A program made the position numbers and the translations under genes. The notes under the pieces are model-generated. The model ran no database searches, was not told the origin of the DNA, and saw only the letters and a list, made by a program, of their open reading frames with translations. 64,000 nucleotides of DNA, from NCBI RefSeq assembly GCF_035594125.1, contig NW_026973738.1, forward strand, positions 388,786-452,785, written 5' to 3'. The DNA is from Scylla paramamosain (lineage: Eukaryota; Arthropoda; Malacostraca; Decapoda; Portunidae). Shown here one piece after another: positions 51,987 through 64,000 of the stretch (within the stretch, counting starts at the first letter, position 1; each line of letters opens with the position of its first letter).

Positions 51987-52784
51987 TCAACGATAGGTCA
52001 GGGTGGGAAACCACCTGATCACCTCCACTTTGGCCTTAGGAGGGGTAACATAAACTTGACCCACAACATATCCCAAATATTGGACTTGGGCCTTAATGAA
52101 GTCACACTTATCAAGAATGACTACTAAGCCAGCCTCCTGCAGATGCACAAACAGAGCCTCCACATTATTAAGGTGGTCATACCAGTAAGTGTCACAGATC
52201 ATCACATTTTTAATATAAATGACAGTGTGGCACACCTTCTACTACTATGTCCATCAATTGCTAGAAATGGGCCAGGACATTTTAGAGGCCATAAAGGATG
52301 ACCTGGCTCTGATACACAGCACCATTTGCCACAAAGCTAGCTAGTCTTTGGCCCAGTCAGTCAGGGGGACTTGCCAATAGCCCTTGACATGATCAATTTT
52401 CATTATGAAGGTGGCTGCCCTAATTCAGTCCATAGAATCATCTATCCTAAGAAGGTGATAAGTGTCAACCTAAGACAGAGAATTTACCTTTCTGAAATCT
52501 AAACAAAACCTAACCTGGTCATCAGGGTTAGGCTGGAGGGTGATAGGAGAACTCCACTTACAATAGGTCCATTTGATTAGACCATTATCCAGTATGTACT
52601 TCAAATCCTCCTCCAGCAGCTGTTGTTTATGGGGATTTACATGATAGGGAGCCAGTTTGACAGGGGCAGCAACCTCTATATCAATATCATGTTCAACAAT
52701 TGCCGTTTTCCCCGGGACACTGCTGAAGACCGAGGGGTATTTTCCCAAACAGTCTAACATCTCACATTGGCATCCTGGACCCAA
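51987..52784 (-). pseudogene. Gypsy reverse transcriptase relic
   Basis: The N-terminal part reads VFSSVPGKTAIVEHDIDI, PYHVNPHKQQLLEEDL, ILDNGLI, SSPITLQPNPDDQVRFC, LDFRKVN, the standard first RT blocks of gypsy elements. The C-terminal part reads HLNNVEALFVHLQEAGLVVI, DKCDF..AQVQYLGYVVG, the blocks after the catalytic motif. The YxDD region between them (about 52470-52240) is scrambled by indels. Not functional. Confidence 0.82.
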
Positions 52785-52959
52785 GTGACTCAGTTTTTCT
52801 TTTAGGAGCTGGGCACTATTCTGCTCCCATTACTCTACAGGCACAGTCTGCTCGGGACAAAAATTATCAGGTTCTTCTCCATCATTTCCCAGAAATAAAA
52901 CTAAAGGCACCTCTTCCATAGCTGAAACTAAAGGGGTTGGCTGGCTATTCTTATAGTAA

Positions 52960-53850
52960 TAAGAATAGCCAGAGCTGAGTCCACTTCTGCCAATCAAGAG
53001 CAGCAACCACATAATCCAATTCACCCACTCGCTTCTCTACTAAGTAGGGACTGCTGTAGCATGCAGCCAGCGGCTATCCTTGGACCAGGAGCAACACCAG
53101 CACTTCATCCCTTGAGTGAAACTCCAGTACTTGACCTTCCAGTCATAGTACACCTTCATGTTCTTCTGAGCCTGGCCCAGGTGCGACTGAGCCAACTTGA
53201 GAGTTTTCAGCAGATGTTCCTGTGTACATATCACCATTCCCAATAAGGATTCCGGCAAGCCCGAACTGGGACAGTGCACACAGTCACTGAAAATGAGCTG
53301 ATTTGGAAAGAACCCCAACGACTTAGTAGGTGCCTCTTGCACAACAAACATCACATACAGGACTGCCTCATCCATCCCGATCCTTATATCCTCATCATGG
53401 TCTACACAGAAGGCCCTCAACATGGCTCCTTGTGACTGAGGGAGGTAGTCACCAGGGAGAACATGCCTAATCCCCCACTCAGTCATTGTTTGAGCAAACA
53501 ATTTCGAAATGAAACTAGTCCCTTGGTCTGACTGTATCTCAGAAGGCAGTATAAAATAGATAAAGAAGCTTAACAAGGCCCTAGAAGGTGGAAGATGACC
53601 CACTATATCAGTAAGAACCCTGTTGAAGGGAGGGGCAACTGCCAGGATGGGGTGGAGAGGTGCCACCAGTGGCATTTCATTTGGCTTGCCCACCACTTGA
53701 CAAGTGTGGCAGCACCTAAATACAGTAGCAACACTACCAGCCATGCTAGGCCACCAGAAATTTTTCTGCAGTCTCTCCACTGTCTTTCAAATTCCAAAGT
53801 GCCCAGCCATTGGGCCCTCATGTGCCAGTAGCACCAGTGCTTGTCTAAAC
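52960..53850 (-). pseudogene. Gypsy integrase relic
   Basis: It starts with an HHCC zinc-binding segment read across frames (LAHEGPMAGHFGI...LQKNFWWPSM...CCHTCQ). The DDE core follows (FNRVLTDIVGHLPPS, EIQSDQGTSFISKLFAQTMT, and then a QSQGAML stretch where PESQGALER is usual). Between the first and second catalytic blocks about 30 residues are missing. A GPY/F-type C-terminus appears as SPYLVEKRVGELDYVV near 53050-53000. It leads straight into the region preceding RT. Confidence 0.8.
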
Positions 53851-54126
53851 TTAGAAGGCACTATAAACTATAACTTGGAGTAACTCTCCTCTGTCCACCT
53901 CTCTCCACTGGCAATACAAAATTTTATTCAACAATACAAACTCCTTCTGACCTTTCACCTTTTCACTACACTCACCCACCATGACAAACTTCCTGTCCCT
54001 CTGCTACTCCTCAATTAATTCACCAGGCTCAACTTCATCAAGATCCTTTGGAACAACAGGGTCAGGTGGCAGTGGCAAAGCTGACACTCTAGTCCCCTGC
54101 AAATCCACCCTTAAATATACAGAAAT

Positions 54127-54643
54127 ATCCCTCCCTAAATATGCCTTCACCTGGACTCACTCAGCACCACATCTATGCTCTCTGAATTTTCACTAGCTAC
54201 TGCTTGAGCAAAAAGAGAAGGGGATCCATGCCACCAGGAGGATGCACACAAGCCAGAACATATGATGGGGGAGAAGAGGGAAGGGGGTGTGAGAGACCTG
54301 CTTCTAGCCTGCTGGATGCTCTAAGCATACATTGCTCTCTCACTCTCTCTGATCACTTATGTTTTGAAAACTCGAGGGACATTTTGGGGGCTGGGGAAAA
54401 ACAAACTACACCATGGGGAACAGCAACTCTTCATCTAGACATCCCTGCAGTCTCAACTCTCAAAAAGGACTTGAAAATTGAGTGGGGAAGAAACACTTTA
54501 AATTTATACAAGTTTTACTGTAACTTCCTGGCTTGTTCCTCTACCCGCCAGTGATGCATCCACGTCCTGTGCTCCCCCTTGTCTCTCTCTCTCTCTTCCT
54601 CTCTGTTCTGTCCATTACTATTTGTGCAGCTCATAACAGCATA
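54127..54643 (-). repeat. ~510-bp direct repeat, candidate 5' LTR
   Basis: Partner of 50349-50860. It contains a CT-rich tract and the shared TCCATTACTATTTGTGCAGC block near its right edge. No primer-binding site was recognised next to it. Confidence 0.65.
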
Positions 54644-55068
54644 AAAAAAATTTGATCCTTATAGGTAGTCTGCAAATATGTTATTTTAATTTTTGGGAAG
54701 TTTGTCTCAACCAGACCAGAACCACAGTCATTTTCTGCTAATGATTTTATTAAACCCTAAAGGGCAGGGACATTATGCTGTAAATCACTCCTGCATAGCA
54801 GTGTTTTAATACTTTCATGGAAATTTCTCCATTTTTATTACAAATTTCACAGCTCTGATTGGGTTATCCCTTTAGATTTAAGAGCATTTCCTTCATTGAT
54901 CCTTCCTCTTTAATCTGCCACAAACTTCAAGTTTCTACATCATGTGGTTTTTCTGTGGTGATGTGATGAATTAGAGAAACTATCTTACTAAAGCAGACCT
55001 TTACCTAGAATGCTGCCAAGAATTTACAAGGTGAGTAAATATTTCTCCCCAAGTTCCTCAGCAATATC

Positions 55069-55157
<89 letters not shown>

Positions 55158-56758
55158 TGATGCCGTAGTTGATGGCTTATAAGATGCACCTCAGTTTAGG
55201 CAAGCATTTAGAAAAAAATAAAAAAATAAAAAAATAAAATAAAATAAAATAAAATAAATAAATAAAAATAAATAAATAAATAAATAAATAAGCGGGTTTA
55301 AGCTCTGAATATGAAATGAATGGTTTAACCAGACATTTAAAGCCCTCTCATATGTATTCAGATCCTTATTAGATCCCAATATTTTTCCTTAGCAAATTTC
55401 TATCATTTGTAATTGCATACAATTGCGTAATTGCATACACAATTGCGTAACATACGCAATTGTGTATGCATGTTGTTTCTGTGACTCCATTATGTTGGGG
55501 TGATGGAATCTGGAAATTTTAAACACTATTGCATAAACTGTATTGCACAAATATTATGCAGACAATCACCATGAGCTGTCCTACCTCGTGAAGCTCTCTT
55601 CACTTATAAAATCTTTTGTTTTGTTAGGTAGTAAGCTATTTTCTAGAAAAAAAAAAAAAAAAAAAACAATAGTTTCCCATTTGCTTCAAGTTTTGTTGAA
55701 CATGTATGCAAGGTAAGAATGTTAAAAGATAGGTGCAATTTCAGTTGCATGAAGGTATGTCTTACCTAAAGACGCAGTGAATCCTGCACGTATCGCTAGG
55801 TTTAGTGTGTAACTGACCGGGAATTTGTTTTGGTACATGCAATGTGTCATCACTTAATTTCTTTCTGACTCACTTTCTGACTGTCTCACATTCAGATAAA
55901 TAAAATCTTAAATGCTTTTATTGTTATTGTTTAACATACCATTGATTGATAGATCATAAAGACAGATAGATAATTATTTAATTCTTTAGGTCTTATCCTA
56001 ACAGTAAATGGTTGACTTCCTTAGTGCTGGCTTAGGCTATTTGAAAAGGAAGTCCATTTTCCTGTTCCTGTTTTGTGCAAACAGATCAATAAATTGAAAA
56101 TTGAAAAATTTAGTTCTTTCAATGCAGAAACCGTCTTTGCTTCTTAAGCCATTTTGAAAAATACTGCTAGGCCTACCTGGGAGAAGAAAAAAAATACTAT
56201 TTTATACGATGTTTCTGTGATTTTATACCATCTATGATAATCAAGATTGAGCACAAGCCATCATTGATCAATAATATTTAAAAAATCATCTCTGACAAAT
56301 TGAAAAACACGATCGAAAATAAGACCGACGCAAGAACACTCACCCAACCACAACAACGGCCGAGACAAGACTGTGCTGGCCGCAGTCCACACTAGCCATT
56401 CCGCCCGGGAAGCCTCCCCCCCCATTTCTCCCCGCTTTCGTATCATTAAATAGTAAATAATTTCCATACTTCCTCATTGTTTTGCAGTATTTTTTTCATA
56501 TAAACATATGAGAATTGGTGTTTTCATGTGAATGATAGTCAAACATAAATAAATTAACATTATTTTCGTGAATCCTAGAAATCCACTGGGGGGCTGCAGT
56601 CTCCCAGTCCCTATTGACAAGACGCCACTGGGTTGCCCCTTACCACTAACCACTGTCCCAGAGCTGAACCTTGGCCTTATATGGCGCCGGATCATTTTCT
56701 GAGACTTGAAAAAAAAAAGAAGGCACATTTTATAAGCCATCAAATATGGTGTATATAT
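54644..56758. other. Non-coding stretch with microsatellites and a GC-rich patch
   Basis: (TA)n at 55072-55136 continues into (CA)n at 55137-55158. An A/T tract follows at about 55214-55291. A GC- and CpG-rich patch at about 56310-56450 stands out from the AT-rich background and carries a minus-strand donor-like GGTGAGTG. No domain was recognised in the 68-codon minus-strand ORF across it. Confidence 0.45.
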
Positions 56759-57838
<1,080 letters not shown>

Positions 57839-58380
57839 GACAACACTTGAATCATCCTAAAAAAGACACAAAAAAAAGTGGGTCACTCTATATGTCAAAT
57901 ACAAAAAAAACTTAAAATTTTATGCAAAATACCATTGTAAACAACAACCTTATAATATGACTCTTGGTGAAGTTAGACATAGTAAAATAGGAATTCATTT
58001 TTGAAAAAAATGTGTTGAAATATATTCCCATTGAAAAGTGTGTAAACAAAATTTAATGTAGTACAACTGAAACCCTCTGCTGGCATTATATATGAATGGA
58101 CAAAGCAGGAGGCTTTGCAAATATTCCCCAGTTTTTCCTAAAGCTGAAGAAGGAACCACCATATTTGCTGGTGCATTAGATGCATTTTTTTCTAGCAAAA
58201 AAAAAAAATAAATAAATAAATGAATAAAAAATAAATAAATAAAATAATAATAATAATTACCATGCATTTAATGTGCCAGTAATACAGACACTGAGGCCTG
58301 TGTAACTGGAATTATAGCTGTGAAATTGAAGCAGTAGTACACTAATCACAATTATTGTAACTCATAATATTGCTACTAAT

Positions 58381-59031
<651 letters not shown>

Positions 59032-59068
59032 GAGAGGGAGAGAGTGAGAGAGAGAGCCTCTTTCTCTT

Positions 59069-59366
59069 GCAGCCTTGTTGCACAAGGCTTTCTTCTTTCT
59101 CTCATCCCTATTCTGTCCACCTCTCTAATACAAGAGTTAACCAGTATTCTCAGTCATTCATCCCTTTCTCTGGTAAACTCTGGAACTCCCTACCTACTTC
59201 TGTATTTCCTCCTTCCTATGACTTGAACTCTTTCCAAGAGGGAGGTTTCAAGTAACTTACCTGTTTTTTTTTTTTTTATCATTCTATCTGACATCTCTAT
59301 GGCATTAAGTGGGCCTTTCTTTGTATTCAAAATTTTTGTTGCCCTTGGGCAGTGGCCCTCCTACAC

Positions 59367-59372
<6 letters not shown>
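59069..59372 (+). mobile_element. 3' fragment of the Jockey/CR1-group LINE (copy F)
   Basis: The plus strand reads [20 protein letters not shown], then [20 protein letters not shown], then [11 protein letters not shown], the same C-terminus as copy C with very few changes. The conserved 3' end TTTTTGTTGCCCTTGGGCAG follows, then a CA array instead of poly(A). Confidence 0.85.
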
Positions 59373-59411
<39 letters not shown>

Positions 59412-59412
<1 letters not shown>

Positions 59413-59660
59413 AGAGCGACTTAATGGTCTGGGATACACGGGACACTAGAGGACATGGAAAGAGGCTGAAGAGGAGTGCTTGTAGAAGAGATGTCAAAAA
59501 GTATAGTTTCCCATATAGAAGTATTGATGTATGGAACAGTCTGGATGAGGAGATAGTAAATGCAGAAAGTATACATGGATTCAAGGCTAAGTTGGATACT
59601 AAAAGATATGCAGATGGGACGGCACGAGCATAGCTCTTTTCCCGTAAAGCACAACTAAGT

Positions 59661-59722
<62 letters not shown>
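59412..59722 (+). mobile_element. 3' end of a CR1/L2-like LINE
   Basis: It reads DTRGHGKRLKRSACRRDVKK, then YSFPYRSIDVWNSLDEEIVN and FKAKLD, the standard CR1/L2 C-terminal block. CACAACTAAGTAAACACAC and a CA array to 59722 follow. It is the same family as the long minus-strand copy at 62245-64000 (which reads RTRGHSKKI...DIKKYSFPHRTVDIWNGL). Confidence 0.8.
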
Positions 59723-59723
<1 letters not shown>

Positions 59724-59840
59724 TTTTGTTTTCAGAAAATTTAAGATGAAATATCATAATTTATTTTTTTCCACAAAACAGCCTTGTAAAATAGGGCTGC
59801 TTCTCATACAGATGTGTCTAACATGCCAGCAAATATGGTA

Positions 59841-60295
59841 CAGTAACATCCCTCTCATCCGGCATTCGAGTATCCGGCAGCTTCAAGTATCCAGCACATT
59901 TTTCCCCGAGCCTTAAAATCAATAAAAAATCAATGTGTACTCATAAAATCGATTAAAATTCCCTTGCGCGAAACATACTTTGTCCCCTCGCCACCAGAGC
60001 GCACTGCTTCGCACCACCCGTGGCCCACTGCACTGTGTTTACTCAGTGACTCAGTCCCGCGTGTGCACTGTTTATCCCCTGACACCTTCACCATGCCTAA
60101 AGTTGTAGAAAAGAGGAAGCGTGTTGTGCTTACACTTGAGCAGCTGATCAGATCAGCTGCTGATTAAGATCAGCTGATCTTTGTTATGGTAAGATGTGTG
60201 AGTGTAGGGTGGTGATTGTGGACATAATTTCACTTCTATTCAAGTATCCGGCATGTCGGCGGTCCCGTTGATGCCGGATAAGAGGGATTTTACTG
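59841..60295 (+). mobile_element. pogo/Tigger-type MITE, copy 2
   Basis: The ends CAGTAACATCCCTCTCATCC and inverted CAGTAAAATCCCTCTTATCC are flanked by TA (59839-59840 and 60296-60297). It is about 455 bp, the same length and content as copy 1 at 33097-33550 but in the opposite orientation. From 60093 it encodes 24 residues, MPKVVEKRKRVVLTLEQLIR and four more, the first helix of a CENP-B-type domain, then a stop next to the GATCAGCTGATC palindromes. Confidence 0.9.
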
Positions 60296-60297
60296 TA

Positions 60298-61434
60298 TAT
60301 AAAGGTCTTATAGGCATGGAACCCCAAGCTAAGTGGCAAAGGAAAGCAAACATGGGAGAAGATGAATCTCTCCAGCTTCCAGTGTTATATATGGATGAAG
60401 TCTATATACTGAGAAAAAATTTCAAGAATGTCAGTGTATCTAAAAAGAAACAATATATATAGGAGAAGATTATGGCTAACAAGTAGCCTCATGCTGGTGG
60501 TGCAAGGCAAGGGTTTGTTTATCTTTAGAAAAACTGATTGTAACGCATACAAGTTTACACCATCTTTGTCCATCCATCCTTTTTCATGAAAATGTACAAA
60601 AATACCTGATGGGAATTTTATTTTAAGTTTAGTTTTGCACTTGAAATGATGGTACCTTATTACTGGCAATACATTCAAGGTATTTTATTCATTACATTTG
60701 TATATCACCATCTCAGACTGAAATTTGGGGATTATCTTATCTGAAAGTTGTTTTATCTGCTGAAATATATGGTACTTGATTCCTTATACTAAAAGACAAA
60801 ACATAAGCTGCCATTTATTACTAATTTATAGTTTCTATATTTTCTTTGTTTTTATGTATTTGGAGGAGAGACACACTAGGTACACAGTAATTTGATTTTT
60901 GAAATAAAGTAAATGTGATCCCACTGATGAGTCTCGATGTAAACACAATTTTCGGCTTTGTCAGAAGTAATCCTGAGCCACCTGTAGCTCTCTCAATGAC
61001 CCACAACGTCATCACTACTGCACATCCGCATTTTCCCAGTAGCTTTTCCCAGCAGAAAGATGTCTAAGCATTATGATCACCTTCATTTCGGGTAGCTCCT
61101 CTCTGTGCCACTCTGTAAGGCTTCCCTCACTAGATCGGTGACAAAGAGAATACCTGCACAGTCTAAACAACATCTTCTGATGAGTTCTGTGTCACTAAGT
61201 TCATTCCGTACATCCTTCCTGGATAAACAATTTCTGAGCTGAAGATGTTATGGAGCAGCCATCTTGGCAGTGGAAGCATCTGTCATAAGCCACTAAGACA
61301 GGATGGACAAGTGTCCAGGAATGGATTAATCCATTTTACATTGATTCCTATGGCAAAAATAGTTTGTTTCCAAACATTTCAGATTTCGAACAGCATTCAG
61401 GAATAAATTAAGTTCAAGAATTGAGGGTCCACTG

Positions 61435-61437
<3 letters not shown>
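60298..61437. other. Non-coding stretch ending in a mariner/Tigger terminus
   Basis: No gene. At 61310-61437 sequence such as GGATTAATCCATTTTACATT, TTTCCAAACATTTCAGATTT and GAGGGTCCACTGTA matches the right end of a mariner/Tigger element. It abuts a TA array. Confidence 0.45.

Positions 61438-61528
<91 letters not shown>
61438..61528. repeat. (TA)n microsatellite
   Basis: About 45 TA units. From 61529 to 62160 no gene or repeat is recognised. Confidence 0.95.
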
Positions 61529-61529
<1 letters not shown>

Positions 61530-62163
61530 GGTCAGCGACATTCACAATTAGAACTCCTACCGACATGAGTGTCACATTGCACAAACTGGTAACTCACTCC
61601 TCCTTGATGTGAAAAATATCTGCAAGGAGAAAATAACTACATGGCAACTTAGGTTAGTCCGTCATATGTGTTTTGAAAGCACAGAATAATGGATTCAGTG
61701 TTTGACACATTGGCATAAGGGAAAGTTATCTTTTGTGATCACTCCTTGCTTCAGCTAACATAATGGTTATGTTTGTTTTAAAGAAAGTGTTCTAATGAGG
61801 TGAAATGTGATGGCTGGAAAATATACAGGCCAATTCCACTATTTTTTGTCACCTCTTCTCTCAGTTCTTTGTTTTCTTTTTCTCTTTCCATCTCCCTCTT
61901 CATCTCTGTTATATCACTGGATATCTCCTTTACATTGTTACCACCCACTTCTCTTTCTTCCTTCCACATCTTTATCATCACTGTTAAGCTACATATTTCC
62001 TTTCATATTTTCACATTTTCTTCTTTAATTTTCCAAATTCATTTATTTGGATGAGCTATGTTGAGATCCTCTTCCTTGAAGCCCTCAAAAATATTTGGGT
62101 TCAAGCCAGCTGCCATCTTCCCTGCTGAGTATCACCAACTGCCAGTGCAAGGGATAGAGAGTC

Positions 62164-62167
<4 letters not shown>

Positions 62168-62241
<74 letters not shown>
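62168..62241. repeat. (TG)n microsatellite at a LINE 3' end
   Basis: On the minus strand this is the (CA)n tail following AACTATGTAAATACAC of the LINE at 62245-64000. Confidence 0.93.
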
Positions 62242-62243
<2 letters not shown>

Positions 62244-62244
62244 T

Positions 62245-64000
62245 TACATAGTTATATAGTACAAGGTTCGAGCCACGGCTCATAGTGTCCTCTCTCCTTT
62301 ATATTTATCCAACATTTCCTTCAATTTATGTATGTTTGGTGCTGTAACAACCTCTTCATTTAGACCATTCCAGATATCCACAGTTCTATGTGGAAAACTG
62401 TACTTCTTGATGTCCCTCAAACACTGACTTTTTCTGATCTTCTTTGAGTGCCCTCTTGTCCTTCCAGCTCCATCTTCTTCCAGCAACAACAGGTCCTGTT
62501 GTCTATCTTCTCACTGCAGTTAACTATTTTATACATCATTATTAGATATCCTCTTTCTCTTCTAATTTGTAAAGTTTGCAGCCCCATTTCCTTCAACCTC
62601 TCTTTGTATGTTAGGTCTTTCAGCTCCAGTACCATCCCTGTAGCTGCCCTCTGAATTCTTTCCAAACTTCTTTATATTTTTCTTCATATGTGGAGACCAC
62701 ACCACTACTGCATATTCCAGCCTGGGACGTAACATAGTGGCTATAATTTTTTTCATCATAGTCTTATCCATGTAATGAAATGGCACCCTAATATTTGTTA
62801 ACATCCTGTATGTCGAGCCAAATATCTTATCTATATGCTGTTCTGGGGTCAGGTTATCTTGAAAAAACCACTCCCAGGTCTTTCTCCTCATTGCTCCTCA
62901 TTATTACTTCCTCCCCCATTTTACAGTCCCATGCAGGTCTTCTTTTACTCTTTCCCAATTCCATCACATGGCATTTCTTAGCACTGAATTCTAATTTTCA
63001 CTTCTCGCTCCACCAATAAATCTTGTCAATATCTCTTTACAGCTCCATACAATTAACATGGCTCTTTATTACTCTTAACAATTTTGCATCATCAGCAAAC
63101 AAATTAATATAACTGGTCAAACCCTCCTGCATATCACTGATGTATATTTGGAGCATAATGGGTGCTAACCCCTGTGGTACTCTGCTTGTAACATTACTCC
63201 TATTTGAACAGGTGTCCCTGATCACAGTTCTCATTTCTCTATCCTTTAAGTAGTCTCTCATCCATTTTAGCATTGTCCCTCTCAGTCTTCCTATATATTC
63301 TATCTTCCACAATAGTCTTTTATGCAGAACTTTATCAAAAGTTTTTTTTTTGATGTCCAAGTACTTTCATCTATCCAGCCATCTCTGTTTTGTACTTCAT
63401 CTATTACTCTTGTATAGAAACTTGGTAAATTTGTCACACATGACCTTCCATTTCTGAAACCAAATTGGCTATTTGTTTTAACTTCGTTCTCTACCAAATA
63501 TTTCACTCCACTTTTCCTTGATCACTATTTCACAGATCTTGCTCACAATACTAGTTAGTGACACCAGTCTATAATTTAGTGGATCAGTCCTCTTTCCTCC
63601 TTTGTGTATTGGCACTATATTTTCTCTCTTCCACTCTCTTGGTACTCTTTTCTGCTCTATCAGTGAGCTGTTAATTACATCCCAAATTGGCTCCACCACT
63701 TGTTCTCTACATTCCTTTAGTGTCCAACCTTATACTTCATCAGGCCCAAATGTTTTCCTGATATCCAACTTCTCTAACAATTTGCCAATTTCATGTTCTT
63801 GCACCAAGACTTCCCGTAACACCACCTGCCACACTTCCTCGTTTGGGCTCTGTTTTTTTGTGAGTACCAGGTCTAGCATAAATGGTTCCTCCTCCCCTTT
63901 GTATCTTGTAAATTCCTCCACCCATCGGTCCATTGTATTCACCATAGGTAACATTTCTTCACTCCACAGTCCAACATTTCCATTAACTTCCATCTCCTTC
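62245..64000 (-). mobile_element. CR1/L2-like LINE, reverse transcriptase, degenerate, cut by the window edge
   Basis: Minus-strand blocks run from the window edge downwards: WSEEMLP..MLDLVLT (end of endonuclease), KRENIVPIHKGGKRTDPLNY, NSQFGFRNGRSCVTNL, KAFDKVLHKRLLWK-like, VPQGLAPIMLQIYISDMQ, catalytic FADDAKLL, TMLRPRLEYAVVVWSPHMKK, MERIQRAATGMV and DIKKYSFPHRTVDIWNGLNE. The order is complete from RT to the 3' tail, but the frame changes at least six times, so it is inactive. It ends in the family tail AACTATGTAAATACAC and a CA array. Confidence 0.85.

Larger units (their letters stand above)
51500..54126 (-). mobile_element. Ty3/gypsy element with integrase before RT (Gmr1-like), decayed
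   Basis: On the minus strand, integrase (53850 to about 52960) is followed without a gap by the RT N-terminus (52784-52470) and RT C-terminus (52235-51987), then a poorly preserved RNase H region. This order is Copia-like but the sequences are Ty3/gypsy-like. No gag is recognisable, and the candidate 5' LTR lies only about 280 bp upstream of integrase, so gag is probably deleted. Confidence 0.75.

Overview
The window reads as animal nuclear DNA, most likely from a decapod or other malacostracan crustacean. The grounds are: an arthropod-type (TTAGG)n tract; very long (TA)n, (AC)n and (GA)n arrays; DIRS-type tyrosine-recombinase retrotransposons beside several LINE families with microsatellite tails; and exons of a conserved animal neuronal gene with GT-AG introns. 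No bacterial signals, rRNA or tRNA genes were seen. The taxon is an inference.

Host gene. The only confident host gene is Cadps/Caps (calcium-dependent activator protein for secretion), on the minus strand. Four exons are clear: 47735-47614, 37534-37390, 35832-35726 and 35557-35382. They encode consecutive parts of the C2-like region and the PH domain, and their reading phases match across the introns. A 21-nt microexon at 31550-31530 probably follows. Everything from about 31.5 kb down to base 1 is then a very large intron or lies beyond the exons I can see. Most other features are transposons in or around these introns.

Mobile elements by region. 3.8-9.2 kb (+) and 18.0-23.4 kb (-) hold two diverged DIRS elements of one lineage. 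Each has inverted terminal repeats, an internal complementary region, a 5' leader with tandem small hairpins, gag, RT/RNase H/methyltransferase-like pol and a tyrosine recombinase. In both, gag and pol overlap at a canonical -1 frameshift signal (A_AAA_AAC, 8-nt spacer, GC stem-loop). The second copy has all long ORFs open. At 14.4-17.7 kb (-) lies a nearly complete Jockey/CR1-group LINE, with fragments of the same family at 9.3-10.6, 23.4-25.4, 30.7-31.1, 43.8-45.7 and 59.1-59.4 kb. A second LINE family, whose 3' ends finish in an AACTAGGTAAATACACAC-like tail, occurs at 3.3, 59.4 and 62.2-64.0 kb. A third, decayed LINE lies at 28.0-30.0 kb.

DNA transposons and others: a Tc1-like relic (27 kb), a PIF/Harbinger relic interrupted by a hAT MITE with a perfect 8-bp target duplication (39.2-40.5 kb), two copies of a pogo/Tigger-type MITE (33.1 and 59.8 kb), nested mariner-type MITEs (42 kb), a pogo-like DNA-binding domain (49.9 kb), and a palindromic element with twelve CCTAA units in its middle (32.5-33.0 kb). 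At 50.3-54.6 kb (-) is a decayed Ty3/gypsy element in which integrase precedes reverse transcriptase (Gmr1-like order), bracketed by about 510-bp direct repeats.
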